Assembly (NCBI RefSeq): GCF_030867145.1
Contig: NC_134454.1
Location: 71,530,308-71,594,307, forward strand
DNA: 64,000 nt
Source of the DNA: Opisthocomus hoazin
Lineage: Eukaryota; Chordata; Aves; Opisthocomiformes; Opisthocomidae
Direction of reading: 5' to 3'
The position numbers were made by a program, and so were the translations under genes. Below, in pieces: positions 12,701 to 24,628 of this stretch. Below the pieces are notes generated by a model, which was not told where the DNA came from, did not search any database, and was given only the letters and a program-made list of their open reading frames with translations. Every line of letters starts with the position of its first letter. Position 1 is the stretch's first letter.

Positions 12701-15700
12701 ACCTCTTCATTAACTATAGGATAAATCCTGGCAACAAATAAAGACTCGTTAAATAATCCTTGGACAGCTAAATTTCGGTCAAATGGCTCCCATTCTTTCT
12801 GACAGACCTCAGGTCAGAAGCTTCCACAGAAATCGCTGCTACTCTAGCCAGTATTGCCACCGGTCTGTGTTACAGCTTCAGTTTATACTCTTTTATTCTT
12901 CATCCTTGTCTTAGTTCTTGTAGTTCCTGTGGTACCTTCAAAATCTCCTCTAGAGGAGTTGTTAGTACCACTGTGACTCTAGAGGCCATGACTCACATGC
13001 ACCCAATGGATTTTGGCACGCAGAGTGTTATCAGGTTCACAGTTCCCCTCAGGTATGAACACTCCTATAGTGCTTAAAGTACTGACCCTCTCAGGGTTTT
13101 ACTCGTCAACAAATCTACATTTTCTGCATTATTTCTGTTGTCTCAGTGTGCATACTGAAGTCTTGGTTTCCCTGTTATGCACCATCAGCTTTATGATCTT
13201 CTCTCAGCACCTGGAAATTTTATTTTCTCCTATATTATCAGCTATGTTGAGCTAAATTTAGGTCTGACCTATGTTGACCTTTCAAATTACCATTTTTTCT
13301 TAGAAAAAATAACCTAAAGATTCTTTAAAGTCACTATTTTCCATCAGGATTTGCAATAGATTCAAACCTTAGCAATTTTTTAATGTCTGCTCCAATGCTC
13401 AAGTTTGTTCTCATGCTATGAAACATGCTTCTGTCTATGTATCTGCACTGCAATAAGGACTGAGGATAGTCCTCAGCTCAACACCTTTTCTGACTTTTCC
13501 AACTACGTGTCTTTCTGTGAAGAAAAACATTTCCCAGGCTTTCTCCGCTTCAGAGGACTATACTATACCATGATATCTCTGATCTTTAAACGATGGTATT
13601 TTGTTTCTCTGCCACCAGAAGAGAGTATTCACTAAAAGCAAGATTAGCCCCCAGAGGCCAGTTTCTCCAGACCACCCCAACAGTCAATGGAGAAACAGTC
13701 TTTGGCCAGGGGCAAGCAAGAGAATCTTCTGAATCACTCTTCAGAAAAGCCTATGGGTTTCCACTGTTTAGAGTCTAAAAAGAACAGCCTCACTAGGCTA
13801 TAACAAGTTTTGTGAATACCCTCTAAAGCACTTTGGAAGTTCCTGAGAAGTTTGTTTTCCTTCAAAATGCTGTCCAGTTGACTTCAAAGCAGAATACCCT
13901 TTACATCCCTTCATGTTGTGTGCAGTCACTTCTGTCAAATAACCCTGCAGTCTGTTTGGGAAACCTTCCCTATTTAGCTAATATTTTGTTACATCGTCCT
14001 TACTGCATGCAGTCTCCTTGCCCCTGAAGGCGGCCTCAAGCCTTTGCAGTTTTGATTGCCTGATGCTTTGGGAGCTGGGAGAGGAAATGCGATCGTTTCT
14101 GTTCTGTGTTTATGTTGGTCAAACGTTTCCTGGAGTTCAGTGGGGAAAGGAAATGGACAATCTTAGTCCTGAATCCTAACCCAGAGTAAAGCACCTATTA
14201 CTCTTTGCTTTTTCTAAAAGATTATGTAACTTCTACACATGACATGGGTGTTGACTGCATATTTTTGTGGGTTTAATAAAAATGGAGTTAAAGCCTTGGG
14301 ATTTTTGCTTCCTTTCAAAGCTCAGAAATAATTAACTTTACCAATTTTAATGAGAGTTCACTTACATTCCATTACACAGACAGGTTAAAAATAATTTTAT
14401 TTCTTTTAAAAACTTAGCATCCCCACATCTCTACTTGATTAAAGTTTATTTTAAGCTTTTCTGTTGAATGTAGAATTTAGGGAAAGTAAAAATATTGCTG
14501 CCCTAAAGAATCAGAAAAGAATAAAACAAAACATGGGAACTGTAACATTTAACAGTTCAATCTTTACTCTAGCTCTGCAAGTATGAGGATGGAGTGACCA
14601 CTGACTGATGTGTCCACTTCAGAAACAGAATACACACTGGTCTGAGAATAAGATGTCAGCTGGTGCCCTCATGTGGATATGTGCACCATTATATATAATA
14701 GAAAATGAAACTTTTAGTCAGGAAAAAGGAACAGAAACTTTATCATCTCAGTTCCGCACACAGGATTTCAATAGTTTGCTTCAGACAGGCTTTCACTATT
14801 TGTTTGCAGTGTGGGCAAGCCCATATTGCTTAGTTGTAAGCAGAATTTCCTGGTTGGATGCCAGGATATAGCATGGCTCTTAATGAAAATCTGAAGTACA
14901 AAACTGAACTCATTCTTAACTGCACAGCCACAATCTATCTCCCTCGCAAAAACTGTTGATTCATATTAAAACGTAAAAGTTATCAAGTGACTGGCTTTAA
15001 AAACTAATCACAATACTTTTTTCCAGGGTTTGGAAAAATGTCAACAGAACATAATCTTTCTTGAAAAAAATGCCTTTTTTATTTACAGAGTAAGCATTCC
15101 AGCTGTCAGCCAACACAGAGAAGAGTTGAATACATACAGGGCATATAGGCTGGCAGAAATAATTCCACTGTGATCAGCCTCAGTGGAAGAAATTGTCAGT
15201 CAAGATCTAGACATGTTTTTCTGGAAATGTGCAAAACAAGTGAACAAAAAGCATACAACACTCCCAATAACAATACTGATGATTCATTTTTATATATTGA
15301 CTGTATGATGATGACCATCTGCAGACTGTCAGCAAGTGTCCTATGCAGACGGCAGGAAGGTAGGTATGGATGGGAACACAGCATGACGCAAGCTGCAGCC
15401 ATCCCCGTGGCTAGGGTCAGTGCAGATATACTCCTAGTGTCTCCTGTGCCACTGTCTCTTCAGAGTGCTTATAAAAGTATATGCATTTTTGACTCTATAA
15501 CTCAAAAACGGTAAACTTTAAGTGTAGAATTAATCAGGGTGTTTAAATACAAGTCCAGCATCCTACAGAATTAGCTATTTAATCCTTACATCTTTAGAGT
15601 AAAGAAAAGACTGAAGCCAAACCAACTAGTATAACAGATACCGAAAGAATTAACCATGCGATATAACCAGAATCAAAACTTAAGCTGGACTGCTATTTGC

Positions 15701-18700
15701 AGAATATCCTGTCACAATTGTGCTGTCTGTGCCCCCAGAGGCAGGTAAAGATACTGATCTGAAATACTGTAAAAAACCCACCAAAACTTCCATATTCAAG
15801 CCCAGCAAAGTAGCGACAACGATTATAAAGAATTAATAGGTAGGTTAGCTGCAATCTATAATTGGATATGACAAGTTTCTACCTCAAAACCCAAATTCTG
15901 AACTAGTGGGTAAAGAGATTGGTTATATTTTCATTTGCCACCCACAGATCAGAGTAACTCCTGTGGAATTCCATGGGCTTCAGCATGCGAAATGTTTCTA
16001 ACCTTGTGCAATGTTTCAAATTCTTACACATTATCATAATTAGAGGGCAAACAATTTAATCTGGGAATATAAATTAACACTCTATTATTTATCTGCAAGC
16101 GTTTCATGGCTCCCTGTGCTAGGTGCTTTACAAAAGGATAGAAAAGCATACAAGCCAAGAGAAACACTACAGACAAAAGAGAAATTTTATCTTTTTACAC
16201 ACAATATCGGAGACGTGGCATGCAGATTTGATAGCATTCAAAATTCTTTGCCCTTACCACTATTTTGCTACACACATTCAAGGTCTTTACAGGAAGTAAT
16301 GCATTTTTGATATTACATTTTTTTTTCCACAATGACAGATAACACATTTGATATTTTAAATGTTTAGATTATCCAGAAAAAATACTAGCTAGGTAGTTCA
16401 GTACCAGGCACTTTAAAATATGAGGTTCTATGGCTTAAAATGTGTGCTTTCCCTTGGCATCAAAGATTGCAGAAATAGTTTTTACCTTAGCATCATCACT
16501 GAATGCCCTAATGCCCTTTCCCATCATTATTCAGAGCGTGTGTTATACCGCTTGATGATCATCCAAAATTCCATAGCTAGCTTTATTTGAATGATGCTAA
16601 TGTGCATGCTGGTTTAATGCAACCTTTAGCCATCCTTTGGAGCAAAGGACAGTATGAAAATGAGAGGTCATCTTTTTAGGAATACTGTAGCTGTCAACAG
16701 AAAAGGAAAATATTTTACACAAAACCTGAAAATTCATGGATTTTTCTAAATCTCATTTAAGAAGTTACATATTTCACTTACTGCTGTTGCTCAATGAAAA
16801 TAAATTCTTGTAGAATAGACTTGCCCACAAATGAGACAGTTGAACAGAAAGAGTTGTGTGCCTATGAATTACAGTTCCAGACTGCTTATACTCTGCCTTA
16901 CAGCTGTGTATTCTTTCTCTGTACTTGTGTAATGCATTTGTATTGGAAGATCCTCTTAAATCTGGATGATCTATTGGTTTAGGGAGCTACAGATTAATTC
17001 CAGATGTGGTCATGGTCTTCTAGCCCTTCAAAAAGCAACTACCGCACCATCTGTTTTGTAATAGGCAATTTCAAAGAGTGCCAAGGGGAATGTTAAAGAC
17101 ATTGGTCAAACGGCCACATATACCTCACACACAGGAATCCTAGAGGTCATAGTGCCTCAGACAGATTCATGTTTTGACTTTTTTCTCTCCACTGTTGCAC
17201 CACAGAAACTCAAGGAACAGCTCTCCTTCCTCCCAAAATAGGAAGGAGATGCTTCCCAGATTATTAGCAGCATTGACATGTATGAGGCCAAATTCAGACC
17301 TGAATTCAGTGGAATGACTGGAATTCATGGTGACATATCTCTTACACCTGCCCCTCTTTCAGTTCTTTGTAGATTATCCCAAACAGCTTTGTGGATTTTT
17401 TTTTTTAAATGAACTCAGTACCAGGAGGCTAAAGCTAAACTGACTTCAGATCTGGCTGGTTGCCCAAGACAAATGAAGGGCGCAACAGGTAATGAATGGT
17501 TATTCCAGATCATGATTGTTTTTATTTTTCCTGGTTATTTCAGCAAGCTTGAAGTAAAGGAACTGTGTCTGTTCTTCTAAGTACAGCATTATGCATCAAT
17601 ATCTACATCTCGGGTGTATAACAAAGATGCATTCAGGTCTAGCACCAACATAGCTTAAAATCCTCACAACAGTAGAACTGGAGTAAAAGAAGTTCTCTGA
17701 AGACTTCCTAAGTATAAAATTGAACTTTAGAGCAGTAACCCATGATTTATATGAAATAGTCCTGAGAAAAGGTATAAAATGAAAACAAAAGGAAACAGAA
17801 AATCTACTAGAGGTTAGACAATCACAATCTTGTGCAGTTCCAGAGAGTCATTTTTGCTGCAGTGACATTAAGTAAATCATTGGTAAGCAGAAGTAAAGAT
17901 TAACAGTATGTTTCCAGTTCATTCCTCTTTGTTTTTTCCAGTGCATCCAGTCATGTTTTATACCAATTCTTGTAATAAATTATTATAAAAATAGCTTAGG
18001 ATTAGCAGACTAGTGTACCTACTTAAGTTACATTGACTTTGCTGTGATTCTCTCCATTCAGCAGAACACTGCAGCATGAGTGCCTTAGACTGTAAGCTAA
18101 GTGTCTGGGTATACTCCAGGTAGATCTTCAAAGTTTGCTGCTGGTAAGTAAGAAATAAATTAATAGGAATAACAGCTCCCTCAGCATTTGCCTCTCCTTA
18201 GTATTATTAGAGTTGAATTTCTCTTAAGCCATGGTCTACTTGGGTGGTGTAAGGGAATTCCACACAGTAAGATTTGCACATTTTCAGTATTAAACATTAT
18301 TAAAACAAAGAAAGGTTGGACATTGGAACAGGAAATGTCTGCTTTGGGGGGCTCCATCACACCTTTTAAAATTGAAGACATCCAAAAGAAATACATTCTC
18401 AGAAGCTAACACACATATTGGTGTGGGAGCATGCATACACACACACCTGTTAGCTAAAGCAAAGGGCACATGACTTAGGACAAGATTTAATTCAAAATAT
18501 TAGACTCCAGAAATAACACTTTGAACTAGACAGTATACATTGCAGTTACTCACAACTACACTCCAAACCAAAGGCTGCAAGAAGAAAATAAGTGCCTGAA
18601 AGAAGGATCCAAAACTTTAAGGGAAAGTCACGTGGAGTTAGCCTACAGAAATGCCAGAGAAGAGAAATCCCAGTCTTTACAGAGCTAACATATCCTCTCC

Positions 18701-19860
18701 AGAGCTATAGAAACATCTCCTTATTTCATCTTACATAGGTATCTGTACTCCAAAAAAAACCCACAAAGCAAGCAAACAAACAAAAAAAGCACAATCTGAA
18801 CAAAACTCACTCTTGCAAACCAAGCGGTGTAGTAGTCACACCTCTTGCTGAGGCTGATGTTCCCGGAAGAAAAGACCACCAGAATGAAGAGCTATTTAGG
18901 GAGAGGTTTGGTTTAGGCATTCATATTATACCTCAGCTTAATTCCTGCTTTTATTTAAGAACTTTTAACATCTTTTTATCTGTTCTAGAACATAGTTAAT
19001 AGATTATCAGAGTCACAAATCCTACGCTATTCCTGTGCTTTCTAGGCACAAATTCTGCCTTTAACTAAGTCATGCAACACAGACCTGAAGACTGACCCAT
19101 CCTTTGAAAAATACTCAAGTATTGACTTAGGAGAGTTACCAGTTGGAGCTCAAATAAATAAAATAAAGATAATCACTACCACTAACCCCTCTCCCCTTAT
19201 TCCATGGTGGACTTAACTCTAAATTCAACCCTACATGTAGCGACAAATCTTTCAAAGCTCACTATTTTCCAGGACAAGAGGATAATTTGCTCCAGCTGAG
19301 CCCAGCACTCACCCACTTCACTCCAAGGACAGGCATCTGTGGCTCATCTTTTGCACAGGGAAAGAACGTACCAGCCCCTTGCTAGCTACTGGCTGCGTCA
19401 TACACACCTTGTCAAAGTGATCTACTTCATTTAAGATGTACAGATCCAAAATTACACAGCCCAGAAAATAAAGAAAGCAATCATTTTATTCACTTGACAC
19501 ATGCCATCTTGAGTTCAATTTGTTACAGTAGTTAATAATTCACCAAAAAAGAATAGAGTTTTAAAAAATAACTTCTTTGTTCCTTGCAGCAGAGGATTAA
19601 GACATGGTGCGCTGGGCAACTGGTATAAGACAAACGCTCCACAGAAGTAATTGTATTTCTATTGCACATTTTTTGGAAAACTTTATCACTTTCATTGTCT
19701 TTGTACCTCAGAGGCAAGAATTATTACATAGAAAGGTCTGCTTCCTTTCTCAGCCATCTTTTGAAATGACTGGATAGTAGTTCGTTACTTGTGGGCATTT
19801 GTTTTTTTTTGCTGACAGCGCTGCATCCAGTTAGGACGGATATTTTCCACCTGACCACCC
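6791..19860. other. Intergenic DNA, no gene recognised
   Basis: About 13 kb of AT-rich sequence with only short, unconserved-looking open frames on both strands. I see no exon series, RNA gene or clear transposon in it. A perfect AT-only inverted repeat lies at 11265-11289. The composition changes abruptly near 19870, where the CpG island starts. Confidence 0.55.
11265..11289. repeat. Perfect AT-only inverted repeat
   Basis: Arms AAATTTTTATT (11265-11275) and AATAAAAATTT (11279-11289) are perfect reverse complements separated by AAA. The structure sits in a longer A/T run starting near 11236. It could extrude as a hairpin, or may simply be a by-product of extreme AT content. Confidence 0.75.
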
Positions 19861-20677
19861 GCCCAAATCACAACTACCGACCACAAACTCTGCGTCGCCG
19901 ATACGGCCCGCGGAGTTCACCTGGCAGAAGGAGCTCCTCCTTGGCTGTGGTGAGGTTTACAGATGTCACCGAGCCCACAGCGCAGAAACGACCCCGGCCA
20001 CCCAGGAGGACACGGTGCCAAGGCACAACCACCGCCGTGGGTCTCGCCACTCTCTGCTCCTGCCTGGCGCCAGGCTGCGGCAGCTTCGCCAGCGCGCTCC
20101 CGCCATGCTGTCTTTCCACCCCGGCAATCGATGAGGGCGTACGGCTGCCCACGGGGAGATGGACGCTGTGGCAGTGTCCGCGTGGAAAGAGGGCCTACCT
20201 ACCCCAGAAATCCCGCACCGGCGTTTCGATGGAGCTCTGGCTTCCACACGTTATGTGCACCTACCGCGAGCACGTGCAGCGGATGTATAACGCGTGCCAG
20301 GCAGCGGACGTGTAACGTCTGCGCTCCCCACACGCTCTGGGGACGGAGCCCATGTGGAAACCTGGCTCTCAAGCCGCCGCCCCCAAAACCACAGGCTGCG
20401 TTTGGGGAGCGAAGCCACGGCCTCTCACCATCCCCCGAGGGCCCCCTCCCGCCTCCGTTACCCACGCGTGCGGGGGAACGGCCCCGCAGCGCGGCCGCCC
20501 CACGCCGCTAGGCCCGGCCGGGCCGACCCGGGCCAGGCCTAACCGCGGCGGAGCGGGGCCGCGCCGCCCTCCCGGCCCAGGCCGCAGGGGGCGGTCCGGG
20601 CCCGGCGCCTCTCGCCCGGGCGCAGGCGCCACCGTGAGCCCGCGGCAGAGGGCAGCCCGCCCGGAGACGGCGGCTCC

Positions 20678-20689
20678 ATGAGCTGCCAG
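20678..20689 (+). CDS. MOCS2: MOCS2 exon 1 coding part (MOCS2A, MSCQ)
   Basis: Four codons, ATG AGC TGC CAG, are followed by a strong donor (GTAGGT). The 5' UTR lies in the CpG island; its start is not determined. Human exon 1 likewise encodes only a few residues ending in Gln. Confidence 0.85.
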
Positions 20690-23355
20690 GTAGGTGCAGT
20701 CCGCCGGCGGCCCTGCCGAGCGGGCCCCGGCTAGAGGGCGGCGCGGCTCCCTCGGCGGGGCAGAGGCCTGGGTGGCGGGAGCGGGGCACGGATCCGCGCT
20801 GACTTGCGGCCTGCCGCCCCCTCCCCGCTCCCTTTCTGACAGCCGGGGCGGGGGGACGGCGAGGGAGCTTATCTGCGTTAACAAAAACCGCCCCGGGGCA
20901 CGCGTTGTTTTGGTTCCGGGTGCGTGTGCGGTGTTCCCTCGGCAGGCCCCGCGGCGCTGACGGGCGCCCGTCTGTTCCCCGAGCAGGTGTCGGTGCTGTA
21001 CTTCGCTAGGAGCGCGGAGCTGGCGGGGCTGCGCGGCGAGAGGCTCTGGGTGCCGCGGCAGCTCACCGCCCTGCAGCTCTGGGAGGAGATCGTCAGGCTG
21101 CACCCCAGGTACTCGGGGGCGCCGGAGTTCGGCGTGGCTGGCCTTGGGTTGGTTGGTTGGTTGGTTTCTGGAGAATACAAATTTCAGCGCTTAGAGCGGG
21201 GCCAGGGCACGCTATCAGTTCTTCGTAAAACCAGCGGCGTTGCCTCCTGCTTGTAAGCGGTAGCAAGCGGTGTTTTGGCCGGTTGGGAACGCTGTAGCTG
21301 GATGGGTGCGCGAGGAGAGGCCAGGTCCGGTGGGCCGGGACTGCGGGCGAGGGGTGCCGGGAGGCGCGTGGCAGCCCGGAGGGCCATGGCATGCGGGAAG
21401 ACCGAGCCGCGCCACTGACGCAGGTCGGTCAGGCCCTGGTGCTCTTTGGGGGTGTCAGCAGAAATCCCCCCCTCGGGGAGAGGCTGAGGGAGGGTGCACA
21501 GCCTGGTCGAGAGTCAGTCTGACAGGCACAGGTGCAACGCTGTTTTGGAGCGGGGAGTTAAAAGAAAACACGCTAAGGTAGAACAGAGGTCGAGGCCCTC
21601 GGGATTTAGTGCTGAATGCACTGGAATTTCATGGACTTTGGACTTGGGTGCCCAGGTTTTCCTTCAGGCACCATCCTCCTTTATTAGATCTGCTCTCAAA
21701 GGCTATGAAAAAAGTTAACTATTCAGCAATGGCATGTGTTTCCAAGTGAGAAGCTCTAACCAAATCTTAGACCAGGGGCCTTTTTCTCACAGAGAGTTGA
21801 GACTAAGTGTGTTTTGGGGGAAGAGACAGTAGGGAACGAGCGTAGTTTACTTTGCAGCCTATTACTCGATGTCAGAAGCAGCAACATTAGTACCTTTGGT
21901 TGGTTTGCCATAGTATGTCGACCTTGTCCTTTTATGAATGATGACTTGGGGCAGTGTATTTTGCATGTGCAGGTACTGCACAGCGACCTGCTTGGAAAAT
22001 GCTTCTGCTCCTAGCTTTTCTGGAAGAGCTCAACATAATTGCAGGGCATTGACCACAGACTTCTATTCACATTGCTAATGGATATTCAAGCTGCAGCTTG
22101 AGCCTACTTGGCAGTGCTCTTCAGTTCCACCCGTTTTCCTCAATGAGTGAACTTGCAAGTGATATTAATTAGAGCCCATCCTTCTTATGGGCACTTCAGT
22201 TCCGTAGTTGCCACAGTTCCTCAATGGCTTGCTTTGTTTTAGTACAGTTTCTCCCTTCAGTGTGCCTTCTGAGTCAGTGCTACTGTGTTTTGCTCAGCCT
22301 GTGCCTTGCCTACTTTTGTCTGTCTGGCTGGTAGGAAATAAGATGGTTTTTACTTGTACCCTTTTGGCGTGCCTACTTGTTTCTAGGCAATACAGCTCTC
22401 CACTGTCTGTGCCAGATTTTGTAGTCTCAAACAGTAACAGTTATCCCACCTGCACCTTCCAAAGTAAAACGTTGGCATTCTTTTTCTGGTGTCTTAGCAG
22501 TGTTGCCCTCATACTCGCTATGTGATTGCACTTAGTCACGAAATTGACTCCCTGCCTCATGGTATCCAGAGGTGTGGACTTTCACAGCAACATCTCACAG
22601 ATGTGAAATCAGAAAATACATAGAAGATCTGCCAGAATACACACCGTATCTGCTGTCTGAGTTTTGTTGCCACCCCTTATCAGTCGCGAATTTCAGACCT
22701 GTAGCTACAAAGGATGCAAAGCCTCATAAAGTCTTGATATTACATAACAAGAGCAACACTTTGACAACCACTGAATCTTCATGAGATCTCACGAACAGCA
22801 TCCTGCAATGCTTCTTGACATGTAAGAAAATTGCTCCAGTCCAGCCAGACTGAATCAGGGGAACATTTCCTTCTGATCCCAGATTGGGTGGTTGCTGCCC
22901 GTTGAGTTACCTGCTTCTTTGTTAGAAGCTGCTGAAGTGGGTGTGGTATATGTTGGTTCATTCTGACGTAGGCCTATGACAAATCCAGTTCCTGACTTCT
23001 GAAAATTATACTGAGTTCGTTTCTCCATAGCCACCACAAGAAGGTCCAAGAGTAGGAGGTGGATGTTGTATTTTTGAAAGTGCATTGGAAGCAGAGTTGC
23101 GTAAGTCTTGGTGGTATTTACCTCAGCTGCCCTAGACTGTGCACCAGTTTGTTGTTTAATGAAATCTCATGGTTAAATGCAAACACTCTACTGAGAAACC
23201 TGTTTGTGCTCCTGCCAATCCCCCTCAGGCTTGCTGTCATCCGGGATCAAGTGGTTTTTGCTGTTCGACAGGAGTACGTGCTTCTTGGAGATCAGCTTCT
23301 GGTCCTGCAGCCCGGAGACGAGGTTGCCATTATCCCACCAATTAGTGGAGGCTGA
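20678..23355 (+). CDS. MOCS2: MOCS2A, molybdopterin synthase sulphur-carrier subunit (3 exons)
   Basis: Join 20678-20689, 20987-21108 and 23229-23355 to give 86 residues; the human protein has 88. MOCS2A is the small, ubiquitin-fold subunit of cytosolic molybdopterin synthase. Its C-terminal Gly-Gly carries the thiocarboxylate that donates sulphur to cyclic pyranopterin monophosphate. Visible hallmarks are SVLYFARSAELAG near residues 6-18, then ALQLWEEI, then GDQLLVLQPGDEVAIIPPIS, ending in GG and a TGA stop. The start encodes MSCQ and is followed at once by a GT donor, the same short first coding exon as in human. The start codon context is weak (T at -3, A at +4), which should let some ribosomes pass to the MOCS2B frame downstream in the same message. 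All splice sites are GT-AG. The family assignment is very secure. Confidence 0.95.
20987..21108 (+). CDS. MOCS2: MOCS2 exon 2 (MOCS2A)
   Basis: The acceptor GAGCAG precedes GTG TCG GTG CTG TAC, and the exon ends in CAC CCC AG before GTACTC. It supplies residues 5-44 plus two bases of an Arg codon. It contains the first beta-strand, helix and LWEEI motif of the ubiquitin-like fold. It contains no ATG in any frame. Confidence 0.93.
21109..23228 (+). other. MOCS2: MOCS2 intron 2
   Basis: A GT-AG intron of about 2.1 kb. Its first 300 bp are still CpG-island sequence and include the (GGTT)5 run; the rest is ordinary. I see no transposon or further exon in it. Confidence 0.85.
21147..21166 (+). 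repeat. (GGTT)5 microsatellite in MOCS2 intron 2
   Basis: Five perfect GGTT units lie 38 nt after the exon 2 donor. It is a short simple repeat; no role is evident. Confidence 0.8.
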
Positions 23356-23375
23356 ATCTGCCTAAGTTCTGTTAG
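23229..23375 (+). CDS. MOCS2: MOCS2 exon 3 (end of MOCS2A plus spacer)
   Basis: The exon starts after CCCCTCAG, completes the split Arg codon and encodes the last 41 residues of MOCS2A, with stop TGA at 23353-23355. Twenty non-coding bases follow before the donor TTAG/GTGGGT. In mammals MOCS2B starts inside this exon in the +1 frame. Here that position reads ACG (23276-23278) and the frame meets TAA at 23363-23365. The exon has no ATG in any frame. Confidence 0.92.
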
Positions 23376-24492
23376 GTGGGTATCACTTCTTGCTGCGTTT
23401 CCTGTGGAGTGTCATCCTGTGCTAAAATAGTTCATGGATTGTGTATGATGTCCCAATAATCTTTTTTGTTTAGGTCCAGAGATATGATTGCAGTTCTCTC
23501 CCTCCACCCTGGTACTCTTTCAAGAGAGTGTAATTTGCGTTTCCTGCTGGAGAGAACCGTTGTGCTGACCAGAAGCTGTAAGCTCGTGCACCAATAAATG
23601 ATTAACACATATGTAGTAAGTGGAAGAAAATTGCCAGAGAGGTCAGGCATTGTTTTGAATGTGGGTTTTAGGTCTTGTTAATCTTCCGTAGTTGTTTCTG
23701 GCTGTCAGTAGATACCCAGCTTGCCTAAATAAGACAATAATGAAGAACCTCCTGCCACTTTTTGACAGAAAAGATGATACAGAAAAAGAATTGACTGCTG
23801 CTTAAAAAAAACCCCCAACTTTTGCTGTCAAAGGAACAGGTGTCCTTAGAATAGCTTTATTTCTTTGCATGCTTTCAAGTGCAAGTGCATATATTTACTG
23901 CAGCTTTTTCCATTACTGCTGCTCAAAATACTTCTTTTCCTCCTCATTCTTAGGTGAACTGATGACTGGTTTCTACTTGGAGAAATTAGACATGTCTCCT
24001 GTGTCACTGAAACAGACTGATAGTATGAGGTCCTGAATGTCCTAGAGAGCGTATTAAACTTTATGATTAGAACTCTAATTCATGTTTATCAGAAATCTCC
24101 GTTTTAAACTGTGTTTGATTTCAGGATAAGATAGGGAGGAGGGTCTGACAGTCTTGACACAGGTTTACTAGCACAGTGGTCCATGCTGATTGATTTGATT
24201 GTACAGTTAGACTGGGGCCTCAGACTAGTTCTAGTTTTGTCGTACTGGACCAGAGTTTCCTACCAGAAAGGAACCTGTATGCATTAAAAGCCAGGTCACT
24301 GCTTGATACTTGCAGTTAATGCTCTCTCAGCAAGTCTGTTGAGAAGTGAATTTGCCATGGAAACTGGTCTTCTGGGGTGAGGAAGTAGATAATGCATGCT
24401 TTCTGCAGAAGTTTGGGCATCAGCACTGGATAAGTAGCAGTTTGCCAGTGCTGGTATTGCCAAAACCAACCACAGAGTCTGTTTGGTTTCAG
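23376..24492 (+). other. MOCS2: MOCS2 intron 3
   Basis: A 1.1-kb intron separating the two cistrons. The acceptor is ambiguous: TTTCAG ends at 24492, and a second AG ends at 24501. Either choice leaves an in-frame stop just before the MOCS2B ATG. No repeat or extra exon is evident. Confidence 0.8.
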
Positions 24493-24628
24493 CTTTTCTA
24501 GTGAGCTATGGATGAAAGCGAAGATGTGCCAAAAGATTTTATCAAGCTCAAGTCTGAAAAGCTGTCTGTAGATGAAGTGTCAGAGCTGGTCATTTCACCA
24601 TACTGTGGGGCATTGTCTCTGTTCATTG
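24493..24628 (+). CDS. MOCS2: MOCS2 exon 4 (start of MOCS2B)
   Basis: Coding begins at ATG 24508. The preceding bases read TAG TGA GCT in the same frame. The exon encodes residues 1-40 and the first base of Gly41, then the consensus donor G/GTGAGT. The exon start is 24493, or 24502 if the second AG is used. Confidence 0.92.

Larger units (their letters stand above)
19870..21420 (+). promoter_or_regulatory. MOCS2: CpG island promoter of MOCS2
   Basis: CpG density and GC content rise sharply near 19870 and fall again after about 21420. The densest part surrounds the first coding exon at 20678. There is a GC box (GGGGGCGG, 20587-20594) about 90 nt before the start codon and an NRF1-like GCGCAGGCGC at 20620-20629, which matches the consensus imperfectly. 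No TATA box stands out, which fits a housekeeping promoter. The transcription start cannot be placed from sequence alone. The island extends about 800 bp upstream of the start codon, so divergent transcription is possible although no minus-strand gene was recognised. Confidence 0.85.

Noticed and set aside
19791..20511. Overlapping open frames of up to 182 codons on both strands in the CpG island
   Set aside because: High GC content removes stop codons in all frames. The peptides are Pro/Arg/Ala-rich, differ in each frame and contain no domain.
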